This document shows positions 16,604 to 26,294 of a stretch of DNA of 35,693 bases, one piece after another. The stretch covers positions 1 through 35,693 of the forward strand of contig NZ_CALXKQ010000028.1 of assembly GCF_944388875.1 (NCBI RefSeq), given 5' to 3'. The notes under the pieces were generated by a model, which worked only from the letters and a program-made list of their open reading frames with translations, searched no databases and had not been told where the DNA came from. Both the position numbers and the translations under genes were made by a program. How positions within the stretch are numbered: the stretch's first letter is position 1; each line of letters begins with the position of its first letter. Source of the stretch: an uncultured Brachyspira sp. Its GTDB lineage: Bacteria > Spirochaetota > Brachyspiria > Brachyspirales > Brachyspiraceae.

Positions 16604-16996
16604 ATGACAATAGCAGAAGTAAGCAAAAAAACAGGATTATCTACTGACACATTGAGATATTATGAAAGAATAGGAATAATACCTGAAGTAGAAAGAAGCG
16701 AGAGCGGAATAAGAAATTATACAGATAGAGATTTAGGCTGGATAGAATTTTCAAAATGCATGAGAGGAGCAGGAATGTCTATAGAATCAATAATAGAGTA
16801 TATAAAGCTATATAACAAAGGCGACGCTACATTAGAGGCTAGAAAACAGCTTTTAGTAAGTCAAAGAGATGCTATGCAGGAAAAATTAAATGATCTTCAG
16901 GCTACTGTAGATAAACTAAATAAAAAAATAGAAAATTACGGAAATCAAATGTCAGTACATGAAAAAGATATGCTGAAAACTAAAAATAATAATTAA
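16604..16996 (+). CDS. MerR/NmlR/AdhR-type transcription regulator
   Basis: A 130-residue regulator. The N-terminal winged helix-turn-helix is classical: MTIAEVSKKTGLSTDTLRYYERIGIIP, then GIRNYTDRDLGWIEF, then a dimerising coiled coil of about 40 residues (LLVSQRDAMQEKLNDLQATVDKL). Cys52 (SKCMRGAGM) is at the position of the single conserved Cys through which AdhR of Bacillus subtilis senses carbonyl electrophiles. Two promoters with the matching box (16524-16554 and 17499-17529) frame the gene. It probably switches on the nearby reductases under aldehyde or thiol stress. AAGGAG precedes the ATG. Confidence 0.92.
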   Translation: MTIAEVSKKTGLSTDTLRYYERIGIIPEVERSESGIRNYTDRDLGWIEFSKCMRGAGMSIESIIEYIKLYNKGDATLEARKQLLVSQRDAMQEKLNDLQATVDKLNKKIENYGNQMSVHEKDMLKTKNNN

Positions 16997-17008
16997 GGAT
17001 AAATATTT

Positions 17009-17473
17009 ATGAATATAATAAAAATAAAAAAATATTTTTTAAGTTTATTAATTTTTATAACATGCATGTCATGCAATTCAGTTTACGGAGATAATACAAC
17101 TATGGAAAATTTAAATACTTTAAATACTTTAGTTAATGTAAAAATAAAAGATAAAGAATACAAATTAAAATTATATGATAATCAAACAGCAAAATATTTT
17201 TTAGCTCTTCTTCCTCTAACTGTTAATATGAATGATTTAAACAGCAATGAAAAATATTATAACTTGAGTAAAAGTCTTACAACTAAAACTGAGAATATAG
17301 GCAATATAAAAACAGGTGATTTTTTACTATATGGTAATAACTGCATAGTATTATTTTATGAGAGTTTTAGAACTTCATACAGTTATACAAGACTTGGATA
17401 TATAGAAAATATAGAAGGTTTGAAAGAAGCACTTGGAAGAGGAAGCATTGAAATAACTTTTAGTTTAGAATAA
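17009..17473 (+). CDS. Exported cyclophilin-like fold protein (Cyclophil_like2 type), probable lipoprotein
   Basis: A 154-residue protein 12 bases after the regulator and under the same promoter. Residues 1-23 are a hydrophobic signal (YFLSLLIFITCMSC) with Cys at a likely lipid-anchor site. From about residue 40 it matches the cyclophilin-like proteins found beside reductases and flavodoxins: NVKIKDKEYKLKLYDNQTA, LALLPLTVNMNDLN, NEKYYNLSKSL, IKTGDFLLYGNNCIVLFYESF, SYTRLGYIEN. Typical active-site residues of true prolyl isomerases are not apparent, so the role is unknown. AAGGA lies before the ATG. Confidence 0.8.
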   Translation: MNIIKIKKYFLSLLIFITCMSCNSVYGDNTTMENLNTLNTLVNVKIKDKEYKLKLYDNQTAKYFLALLPLTVNMNDLNSNEKYYNLSKSLTTKTENIGNIKTGDFLLYGNNCIVLFYESFRTSYSYTRLGYIENIEGLKEALGRGSIEITFSLE

Positions 17474-17498
17474 AAAATAAAATTTATAAAAATAACTA

Positions 17499-17529
17499 TT
17501 GACATTGGAGTGAACTCTAATGCTATAAT
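17499..17529 (+). promoter_or_regulatory. Second MerR-type promoter and operator
   Basis: TTGACA (17499-17504), a 19-bp spacer and TATAAT (17524-17529). The spacer holds ATTGGAGTGAACTCTAAT (17504-17521), 15 of 18 bases identical to the perfect palindrome at 16529-16546. It lies upstream of the aldo-keto reductase at 17674, linking that gene to the MerR-type regulator. Confidence 0.88.
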
Positions 17530-17588
17530 TAATAAACTAACAATCTTTTAGTAATAAAATTTAAGAGAGTTTATTAATAGCAACAAAT

Positions 17589-17664
17589 AAAAAGTTGTGA
17601 GCATCTGCTAAATTTATTTAGCAGATAATTTGCCAAAGGCACGCAATTTTTATTAGCAATAATA
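17589..17664 (+). repeat. Hairpin repeat copy upstream of an aldo-keto reductase
   Basis: AAAAAGTTGT ... GCAATTTTT forms the outer arms and ATCTGCTAAAT/ATTTAGCAGAT a perfect 11-bp inner stem. The element ends in TTAGCAATAATAGGA, which supplies the ribosome site of the gene at 17674. It lies in the 5' leader downstream of the MerR-type promoter. It belongs to the same family as copies at 19736-20252 and 22269-22361. Confidence 0.8.
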
Positions 17665-17673
17665 GGATCATGT

Positions 17674-18519
17674 ATGAAAACTGTAAAATTAAATAATGAA
17701 ATTGAAATGCCTATATTAGGCTTCGGTGTTTTTCAAATACCAGATTATGAAGAATGCAAAAAATCAGTATTAAATGCCATTGAAGCAGGATACAGATTGA
17801 TAGATACTGCATCAGCATATTTTAATGAAAAAGCCGTAGGTGATGCTATAAAAGAAAGCGGTATTGACAGAAAAGAATTATTTATCACTACTAAATTATG
17901 GATAACAGATGCAGGATATGATAATGCCAAAAAGGCTTTCGAAGTGTCTATGAAAAAACTTGGTTTAGATTATTTGGATTTATATTTGATACATCAGCCT
18001 TTCGGTGATTATTATGGTTCTTGGAGAGCTATGGAAGATTTATATAATGAAGGAAAAATTAAAGCTATAGGTGTATGCAATTTTTATCCAGACAGATTAT
18101 TAGATTTAGTTATGCACAACAAAATAGCTCCTATGATTAATCAAATAGAAACTCATCCATTTTTCCAAAGAGAAGAAGACAATAAACTTATGAAAGAATA
18201 CGGCATTCAAATAGAATCTTGGGGACCTTTTGCTGAAGGAAGAAATAATATGTTTACTAATGAAACTATCACAAAAATAGCAAAAAAATATAATAAAACT
18301 GCTGCTCAGGTTATATTAAATTGGCTTATAAAAAGAAATGTTGTTGTTATACCTAAAAGTGTTCATAAAGAAAGAATTATAGAAAACTTTAATGTATTTG
18401 ATTTTGAATTAGATGATAATGATATGAATGAAATATTAAAGCTAGATACAAAACAAAGTTTATTTTTATCACATACTGATATTAAAACTGTAAAATATTT
18501 ATGCAATTATAAAATTTAA
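17674..18519 (+). CDS. Aldo-keto reductase (AKR5/2,5-diketogluconate reductase-like)
   Basis: A 281-residue cytoplasmic (beta/alpha)8 enzyme that reduces aldehydes or ketones with NADPH. The catalytic tetrad is visible: Asp44 and Tyr49 ([11 protein letters not shown]), Lys74 (ITTKLW) and His107 (LYLIHQPF). The coenzyme-binding end has [23 protein letters not shown], the usual 'IPKS....R..EN' motif. The C terminus is slightly unusual ([17 protein letters not shown]). Transcription should start at the MerR-type promoter at 17499-17529; the leader holds a hairpin repeat. Likely a detoxifying reductase, substrate unknown. Confidence 0.92.
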   Translation: MKTVKLNNEIEMPILGFGVFQIPDYEECKKSVLNAIEAGYRLIDTASAYFNEKAVGDAIKESGIDRKELFITTKLWITDAGYDNAKKAFEVSMKKLGLDYLDLYLIHQPFGDYYGSWRAMEDLYNEGKIKAIGVCNFYPDRLLDLVMHNKIAPMINQIETHPFFQREEDNKLMKEYGIQIESWGPFAEGRNNMFTNETITKIAKKYNKTAAQVILNWLIKRNVVVIPKSVHKERIIENFNVFDFELDDNDMNEILKLDTKQSLFLSHTDIKTVKYLCNYKI

Positions 18520-18628
18520 TACTTTGTAATTTAATTATAAATTTCTTCTATAGAAATAAATAAATATTAAAATTGCATTATAGGTGTATAGTTTATAAAT
18601 TAATAAAAAGTATAAATAAGGATAAATA

Positions 18629-19552
18629 ATGAAAAAAATATTTTTTACTTTGTTATTTACTTTTATTTTAATTATCACAATATTTTCATTAAATAAAAAA
18701 GCAGAGGCAAATACTAATATGGAAAACAATAAAAAAATAATTTTTAACTTTAATACAAAAACAGCAAAATTAAACAGCGGATATGAAATACCATTAAATG
18801 GAATAGGAACATATAGTCTATTAAATGACGAATGTTACAATTCTATACTATTTGCTTTACAAAATGGCGTAAGATTAATTGATACCGCCTATATATACAG
18901 AAACGAAAAAGAGGTTGGAAGAGCCATAAAAGATTCAAAAGTTGATAGAAAAGATATTTTTATTATTACAAAATTATATCCTAATCAATACAGCGATGCA
19001 GAAAATGCTATAAATGAAGCATTAAAAAAGTTAGGTGTTGAATATATTGACATGATGCTTCTTCATCACCCAAGCCCAAATGATGTTGAAGCATACAAGG
19101 CTATGGAGAAAGCAGTAAAAGAAGGAAAGATTCGCTCTATTGGACTTTCTAATTGGTACATTAAAGAATTAAAAGAGTTTATTCCTAAAATAAGTGTAAT
19201 GCCTGCTTTAGTTCAGAATGAAATACACCCTTATTATCAGGATACTGATGTTATAGAGTATATTCAAAGTTTGGGGATAGCGGTTCAAGGCTGGTATCCT
19301 TTGGGAGGAAGAGGACATCAAAGAGAACTTTTAAATGATAAAGTATTAAAAGATATTGCTCAAAAATATAATAAGTCAGTTGCACAAATTATATTAAGAT
19401 GGAATTTGCAAAGAGAAGTAATTGTAATACCAGGTTCCAGCAACAGAGAGCATATAATAGAAAATACAAATATATATGATTTTGAATTAAATGATGAAGA
19501 TATGAAAAAAATAGCAGCATTAAACCGTGATGAAAAACATGATTGGTATTAA
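18629..19552 (+). CDS. Aldo-keto reductase with N-terminal signal peptide
   Basis: A 307-residue enzyme of the same subfamily as its neighbour at 17674, preceded by about 28 extra residues: MKKIFFTLLFTFILIITIF, then a basic spacer and AEA as a possible cleavage site. Catalytic residues are Asp85, Tyr90, Lys115 and His146, and VIVIPGSSNREHIIENTN is the cofactor loop. An exported NADPH-dependent enzyme would be odd, because cofactor is scarce outside the cytoplasm; it may instead be membrane-tethered. An internal ATG at residue 31 with AGAGG upstream could give a cytoplasmic form. AAGGA marks the first start. No hairpin repeat precedes it. Confidence 0.88.
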   Translation: MKKIFFTLLFTFILIITIFSLNKKAEANTNMENNKKIIFNFNTKTAKLNSGYEIPLNGIGTYSLLNDECYNSILFALQNGVRLIDTAYIYRNEKEVGRAIKDSKVDRKDIFIITKLYPNQYSDAENAINEALKKLGVEYIDMMLLHHPSPNDVEAYKAMEKAVKEGKIRSIGLSNWYIKELKEFIPKISVMPALVQNEIHPYYQDTDVIEYIQSLGIAVQGWYPLGGRGHQRELLNDKVLKDIAQKYNKSVAQIILRWNLQREVIVIPGSSNREHIIENTNIYDFELNDEDMKKIAALNRDEKHDWY

Positions 19553-19628
19553 AAATTAATTGGAATATGATTGTATATATAGATTTTTTAAGTAAATAAA
19601 AAATTATATAACAAGTTTTGTTAGTAGT

Positions 19629-19735
19629 TAATTTTAAACGAGTTTATTTACAGCAGAAAATATAAAAATTTCGGGCGTCTTTTAAGTTTACTTAAAAGAG
19701 CCTTTAAGCTAGAAATTTTTATTAGCAATAACCAT
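19629..19735 (+). repeat. Second hairpin-repeat type, copy 1
   Basis: AAAATTTC-GGGCGTCTTTTAAG ... AAAAGAGCCTTTAAGC ... GAAATTTTTATTAGCAATAACC. The arms AAATTTC/GAAATTT and CTTTTAAG/CTTAAAAG are inverted. A related second copy lies at 19850-19953. The flanks AGTTTATTxATAGCA and TTTTTATTAGCAA are shared with the other hairpin family, suggesting a common frame with exchangeable centres. Confidence 0.7.
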
Positions 19736-19822
19736 AAAAATTGTGAGCATCTGATAAATTTATTTGTCATATACTATGTCAAAGGAATGCAAAGCGGCAA
19801 ACAATTTTTATTAGCAATAATA
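19736..19822 (+). repeat. Hairpin repeat, single diverged copy
   Basis: AAAAATTGTGAGCATCTGATAAATTTATTTGTCATATACTATG... to AACAATTTTTATTAGCAATAA. The inner stem is imperfect, so this is the most eroded copy of the family. No gene follows it directly. Confidence 0.65.
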
Positions 19823-19849
19823 AAAAAATAAACGAGCTTCTAGTAACTT

Positions 19850-19953
19850 CAGTTGCTAGAAATTTTAAGCGAGTTTATTGATAGCAGTAAATATAAAAAT
19901 TTCGGGCGTCTTTTAAGAGTCTTTAAGCCTGAAATTTTTATTAGCAACAACCA
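19850..19953 (+). repeat. Second hairpin-repeat type, copy 2
   Basis: Repeats the GGGCGTCTTTTAAG ... GAAATTTTTATTAGCAACAACC pattern of 19629-19735 with a short deletion in the centre. It is preceded by a small inverted repeat, TTCTAGTAAC/GTTGCTAGAA. Confidence 0.65.
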
Positions 19954-19954
19954 T

Positions 19955-22252
<2,298 letters not shown>

Positions 22253-22268
22253 AGAATTAATTAAGAAT

Positions 22269-22361
22269 AAGTTTATTGATAGCAACAAATATAAAAATTG
22301 TGAACATCTGCTAAATTTATTTGGCAGATAATTGGAGCGAACAATTTTTATTAGAAATAAT
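22269..22361 (+). repeat. Hairpin repeat copy upstream of the flavodoxin gene
   Basis: AGTTTATTGATAGCAACAAATATAAAAATTGT opens the copy, ATCTGCTAAAT/ATTTGGCAGAT is the inner stem (one G-T wobble) and ACAATTTTTATTAGAAATAATAGGAG closes it and supplies the ribosome site of the gene at 22372. It matches the layout of the copies before 17674 and 20261. Confidence 0.8.
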
Positions 22362-22371
22362 AGGAGCAATT

Positions 22372-22881
22372 ATGAAAATATTAATAGCATATTATTCGCA
22401 TTCAGCAAATACTAAAAAACTTGCTGAAATTATAGCAAAAGTTGTAAAATCAGAATTAAAAAATGTAACAACAGACTTCTTTTATACTGAACCAGAAAAA
22501 CCATACTCATCAAACTATAATAAAGTACTAGACGAAGCTAAAAGAGATATAAAAAATAATCATAAACCAAAATTAAAAAACAGTATTGATAGTATAGATG
22601 ATTATGATGTTATATTTATAGGAAGTCCTAATTGGTGGAATACTATAGCAAGTCCTGTAAGCTCTTTTATAAACAGTTTTGACTTTTCTAATAAAATTAT
22701 TATGCCTTTCTGTACACATGGAGGAGGCGGAGCTGGTACAATAAGAGCAGATATAGAAAAATTAACTAAATCAAAACAGATTGGAAAAATATTAAGCGTA
22801 TACGGAAATACAAGCAGTATAAATAATTCAGAAAACGAAATAAAAAAATGGATTAAAGATATAAAAATAAATGTAAAATAA
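22372..22881 (+). CDS. Flavodoxin
   Basis: A 169-residue FMN protein starting at MKILIAYYSHSANTKKLAEIIA, where SHSANTKK is the phosphate-binding loop. IFIGSPNWWNTIASPVSSFI carries the aromatic residues that stack on FMN, and MPFCTHGGGGAGTI is the late loop seen in long-type bacterial flavodoxins of this subgroup. Reading upstream through the repeat would add 17 residues without a ribosome site, so the ATG after AGGAG is chosen. It could supply electrons for reductive stress defence with the aldo-keto reductases; the cyclophilin-like fold protein at 17009 belongs to a family often seen beside such flavodoxins. Confidence 0.92.
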   Translation: MKILIAYYSHSANTKKLAEIIAKVVKSELKNVTTDFFYTEPEKPYSSNYNKVLDEAKRDIKNNHKPKLKNSIDSIDDYDVIFIGSPNWWNTIASPVSSFINSFDFSNKIIMPFCTHGGGGAGTIRADIEKLTKSKQIGKILSVYGNTSSINNSENEIKKWIKDIKINVK

Positions 22882-22915
22882 AAAAATTAAATAATTAAAA
22901 TAAAGGAGAATAAAA

Positions 22916-23365
22916 ATGTCAGATTATGAATACAAAAAAGCACCAGAAAAAACAGTATTTATAAAAAAAGGAGAAGGGAAAAAATTCAAAGGTTCAAAGG
23001 AATGTTTCACAGGAGATGTTGAAGTAGAATTATTGACAGAGCCTAATGAGGATTCTCATTTTTCTGTAGCTTATGTAACATTTGAAGCGGGTGCCAGAAC
23101 TGCATGGCATACTCATCCTTGCGGTCAGCATTTGATAGTAGTTGAAGGCATAGGACTTACTCAGGAAGAAGGAGGAGAAATTTTAGAGTTCCATGAAGGA
23201 GAAGCACTTTACTGCCCTAAAGATAAAAAACATTGGCATGGAGCCTCTCCAGACTGCAGAATGAAGCATATTGCAATAACAGGCGATAAAGACGGTAATA
23301 ATGTTACTTGGTTAGAGCATGTTACTGATGAAGAGTATAATGCTTATAAAAAAAATAAATCATAA
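22916..23365 (+). CDS. Cupin-domain protein
   Basis: A 149-residue single cupin barrel. The first cupin motif is WHTHPCGQHLIVVEG (two His plus a later His as metal ligands) and the second has LYCPKDKKHWHGASP. The N terminus DYEYKKAPEKTVFIKKGEGKKF matches cupins often found next to carboxymuconolactone decarboxylase-like and aldo-keto reductase genes. AAGGAG precedes the ATG, 34 bases after flavodoxin, so the two are probably co-transcribed. The reaction is unknown: it could be a metal-dependent isomerase, a dioxygenase or a sensor. Confidence 0.87.
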   Translation: MSDYEYKKAPEKTVFIKKGEGKKFKGSKECFTGDVEVELLTEPNEDSHFSVAYVTFEAGARTAWHTHPCGQHLIVVEGIGLTQEEGGEILEFHEGEALYCPKDKKHWHGASPDCRMKHIAITGDKDGNNVTWLEHVTDEEYNAYKKNKS

Positions 23366-23423
23366 ATTATATTTTATATACAAATTAATAAACTTGTTTT
23401 AAAACTAATTTTATTTATTAATT

Positions 23424-23509
23424 GTGTGGACTAGCCCTGCGAAGCGTGACTACGGCAGCCACTTCTTTTGTAACGCTGTCCGCCAGACCACAGCCGTGAA
23501 AGACCGCAT
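23424..23509. other. GC-rich noncoding island, possible structured RNA
   Basis: About 85 bases from GTGTGGACTAGCCCTGCG to GAAAGACCGCAT are much richer in G and C than anything nearby. Inside, AGCGT pairs with ACGCT across a loop, and AGACC occurs as a direct repeat. The minus strand has a short open frame starting MRSFTAVVW, without a convincing ribosome site. No T-loop or cloverleaf is seen, so it is not a tRNA. It could be an RNA gene, a remnant of foreign DNA or a small dispersed repeat. Confidence 0.45.
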
Positions 23510-23626
23510 ATTTATACACTAAAATAATCATTTATACAACATATAAAATATTATTTTTTCATTGGTAAATTATAAAAATTTTATATTTAATCTTGTCAAG
23601 TACTTTTGGAATAAGTCTATTAAAAA

Positions 23627-23695
23627 GAAAATATGAATATAGAATTTATAAACAGATTTAAAGTATTAAGTATATAAGAAATATAGAAATTATAA
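23627..23695 (+). pseudogene. Eroded 3' tail of an Rpn-type gene
   Basis: Aligned by eye without gaps to 121-189 at the left edge, 56 of 69 bases match. Read in the corresponding frame it gives ENMNIEFINRFKVLSI, then two in-frame stops and a final KL, against ENMSLELISRFTGLSV in the intact tail. It is therefore a dead remnant of the same gene family. The upstream repeat-coding part has been lost. Confidence 0.7.
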
Positions 23696-23809
23696 TATAT
23701 CAATATTAGAAAATCAAGTTTTATATAAAAAATGCATCTTATAAACTGTTTATTTATGATAAATAACAATGTATAATTAATGCAATGATAAAAAATTGAG
23801 GATACAACT

Positions 23810-24787
23810 ATGATATATAATATGTGGTATGCTGTACTAGATTCTAAAGAAGTAAAGAAAAATACGCCCCTTTTTGCTAAGAGATTAAATAAAAATCTAG
23901 TATTTTGGAGAGATTCTAATAACAATATATGCTGTATAGATGATAAATGCTGTCATAGAGGAGCTTCATTATCCCATGGAAAAGTATACAAAGATAATAT
24001 AGCATGCTCTTTTCATGGATTTCAATTTGATAAAAATGGAAAAACAGTTATGATTCCAGCTCTTGGTAAAAATACTGAAGTTAACAAAAATTTTTTTGTT
24101 GAAGGTTATGAAGTAAGGGATTTATACGGATTTATTTGGTTTTGGTATGGAGATAAAGACAAAATTAATGATAAAATAATGTTTCCAGATGATCTAAAAG
24201 ATAAAAAGTTTTCTTATTCTACAATAAAAGATGAATGGCATAATCATTATACAAGATGCATAGAAAATCAGCTTGATGTAGTACATATAGCTTTTGTTCA
24301 TTCTAACACTATAGGAAGAGGAAATAAAACAGTTGTCAATGGACCTTTAGTAGAAATAGAAAATGATATTTTAAAATTTTATGTTAATAATGTTATTGAT
24401 AAGGGGCAAAAAGCTCTAAGTGCTTCAGAAATGAACAAGGAAGACTTTAAATATTTTTTATATTTTTATTTTCCTAATACTTGGCAAAATTACATATTTG
24501 AAAAGATGCGTATATTTGGGGTATTTGCACCTGTTGATGATGAAAATACTGTTATATATATGAGATTTTATCAAAAAATAATAAATATGCCTATTGTAAA
24601 ATCAATAATAAATATTATAGGCAAAAAATATTCTGATATTGTATTAAAACAAGATAAAAATGTAGTAAAAACCCAATCAAGCAAAGAATCTTATTTAGGT
24701 ATGAAAGAAGAAAAATTAATATCGGGGGATAAACCTATAATAATATACAGAAGCACAAGGGATAAATTAAAAAAATCTAATAATTAA
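23810..24787 (+). CDS. Rieske [2Fe-2S] non-haem iron oxygenase, alpha subunit-like
   Basis: A 325-residue protein. The Rieske cluster motifs are C-x-H in CCHRGASLSHG (about residues 47-57) and C-x2-H in ACSFHGFQF (about 67-75). The catalytic domain has the mononuclear-iron motif NQLDVVHIAFVHSN, with two His and an upstream Asp linking to the Rieske site. Family members hydroxylate or demethylate aromatic and other substrates using O2; the layout resembles the pheophorbide-a-oxygenase/vanillate-demethylase side. No reductase partner is encoded nearby, though the flavodoxin at 22372 could in principle donate electrons. An O2-using enzyme is notable if the host is anaerobic. GAGG precedes the ATG. 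Confidence 0.9.
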   Translation: MIYNMWYAVLDSKEVKKNTPLFAKRLNKNLVFWRDSNNNICCIDDKCCHRGASLSHGKVYKDNIACSFHGFQFDKNGKTVMIPALGKNTEVNKNFFVEGYEVRDLYGFIWFWYGDKDKINDKIMFPDDLKDKKFSYSTIKDEWHNHYTRCIENQLDVVHIAFVHSNTIGRGNKTVVNGPLVEIENDILKFYVNNVIDKGQKALSASEMNKEDFKYFLYFYFPNTWQNYIFEKMRIFGVFAPVDDENTVIYMRFYQKIINMPIVKSIINIIGKKYSDIVLKQDKNVVKTQSSKESYLGMKEEKLISGDKPIIIYRSTRDKLKKSNN

Positions 24788-24827
24788 AAATAATTTATTG
24801 ACTAAAAATAAAAAATTTGTTAAAGTA

Positions 24828-25211
24828 ATGTATATGGTTAGTAAATCATTTGAAATTAGCTATTCTTTGAAAGATAATTCTGTTATTGTATTATCATTAC
24901 AAAATAATATATATGATGAAAATTTGCCTCAGTTAAAGGAATTATTTTCCGAATTTCTCATAAAAAATATAAACAATATTATATTGGACCTATCTAAATG
25001 CATGTTTATAGAAAAAGAAATATGGGAATATATTATACAGTTAAAAAAAGATTTATCTCAAAATAAAGGGAATATAGTATTATCTAATATGTTTGGTGTT
25101 GTAAAAAGCGATTATAATTTAATGGAATTATCTAATTTTATAGACTCTTTCCAAGACATCAATGATGCTTTATACAATTTCGGTATATTAACTGATATTA
25201 AATCTGCTTAA
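24828..25211 (+). CDS. STAS-domain protein (anti-sigma-factor-antagonist-like)
   Basis: A 127-residue protein from the first ATG; an upstream TTG at 24798 and an ATG six bases later are alternatives, and no strong ribosome site decides. FEISYSLKDNSVIVLSLQNNIYDENLPQLKELF and NNIILDLSKCMFIEKEIWEYIIQL fit the STAS beta-alpha pattern. At the position where SpoIIAA-type antagonists have the phosphorylated Ser (DSSG) this protein has EKE, so it is unlikely to be a switch of the usual kind. The next gene starts about 50 bases later. Confidence 0.65.
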   Translation: MYMVSKSFEISYSLKDNSVIVLSLQNNIYDENLPQLKELFSEFLIKNINNIILDLSKCMFIEKEIWEYIIQLKKDLSQNKGNIVLSNMFGVVKSDYNLMELSNFIDSFQDINDALYNFGILTDIKSA

Positions 25212-25260
25212 TTTTATTTTTATGCTTGAATTTTTCTTCTTATAGATATAATATATAAAC

Positions 25261-26268
25261 ATGAAAATTGTAAAAAACTTAATAACATTAGCATTATTCT
25301 TTATAGCATTTTTTATAATATATTTCTTTATATATTTTCTAAAAGTTTTGGATACTAACAATATATACAGCAATATAAATTTTGAGTCTATAAAAAACTT
25401 AATGGAACATTATTTCTTTGCTATTACAGTAGTTTCTGCAGCATCCACTATGATATTTATAGGAGCATTAAATAAATTTGTAGGAAATATATCTATAATA
25501 CTTACTATAATAATATTATCAGCTTTTGTAACATTATATCCAGCATATACAATAGTATTTGATAAAAATGTTGATTATTTAAGAAATGAACTTACAGATA
25601 AAAGTTCATCATATATAGATGATAATGGTCGATTTTTTTCAAAGATTGATAATTATATAATAAGAGTAGGATATAAATTATTAGACAATACATATAAAAA
25701 CTCAGTATTTATAGATCCTTCTGCAAGCGGAAGATTATATTTTGGAGATTACATATATATTACGGATAAAGAAATAGCATTACATGAAGTAACAGAAGTA
25801 TATGGAGCATTAAGCAGTAAAAAATCTTCAATTATATTTGAAAGAAAATCCTTCAGCAACTATTTATCCAGCTTCACAACAGATGTAATATTTGGTTTTG
25901 AAGTATTCCCAATAATATCAACTTTGTTAAAATTAATAAGCATAACAGATATACCTACATACACTATATTTATATTGTTTGGTAATTTTATATTTTTATT
26001 TTTTAGTTTTTATATGTTAGGTTTATGTCTATTTTCCAAGCAATATCAATACCATAATATATTAAACGCTTTTGTAATATACGGTGTAATAAAAATAATA
26101 CTTGCTATATTAATAGAACATTATAATTTATTAGAAATAATAATTCGCAATGTAAATTTCTGGAATATGTCATTTTCTTTATTTATAGCATCAATAATAA
26201 TTATTATAGTATCATTGATTTTGAAAAAAATATTTAATAATGACAAAAAAGCCAAGAAAGAAATATAA
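25261..26268 (+). CDS. Polytopic membrane protein of unknown function
   Basis: A 335-residue protein I do not recognise. It has about three hydrophobic segments in the first 100 residues (LALFFIAFFIIYFFIYFL; FAITVVSAASTMIFIGAL; ISIILTIIILSAFVTLY), a polar region of about 110 residues rich in Asp, Ser and Tyr that probably lies outside the membrane, then three more (around 220-240, 270-290 and 305-325) and a basic cytoplasmic tail KKIFNNDKKAKKE. It ends 26 bases before ribF. Conservation next to ribF-rpsO-pnp would hint at a housekeeping envelope role; that is speculative. Confidence 0.7.
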   Translation: MKIVKNLITLALFFIAFFIIYFFIYFLKVLDTNNIYSNINFESIKNLMEHYFFAITVVSAASTMIFIGALNKFVGNISIILTIIILSAFVTLYPAYTIVFDKNVDYLRNELTDKSSSYIDDNGRFFSKIDNYIIRVGYKLLDNTYKNSVFIDPSASGRLYFGDYIYITDKEIALHEVTEVYGALSSKKSSIIFERKSFSNYLSSFTTDVIFGFEVFPIISTLLKLISITDIPTYTIFILFGNFIFLFFSFYMLGLCLFSKQYQYHNILNAFVIYGVIKIILAILIEHYNLLEIIIRNVNFWNMSFSLFIASIIIIIVSLILKKIFNNDKKAKKEI

Positions 26269-26294
26269 TTAAGGATATGAAATAAAATACTAAA

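Larger units (their letters stand above)
23366..23809. other. Gene-free stretch between cupin and Rieske genes
   Basis: Besides the GC-rich island and the Rpn-tail remnant, this 444-base stretch contains an inverted repeat AATTAATAAA/TTTATTAATT near 23384-23424 that may end the cupin transcript. A TGTATAAT extended -10 lies at 23770-23777 before the Rieske gene, with no good -35. I see no intact gene. Confidence 0.5.

Noticed and set aside
22321-22371. Upstream start for flavodoxin
   Set aside because: The extra 17 residues would be encoded by the hairpin repeat and lack a ribosome site.
23424-23509. tRNA or SRP RNA in the GC-rich island
   Set aside because: No T-loop, anticodon arm or SRP core motif is visible.
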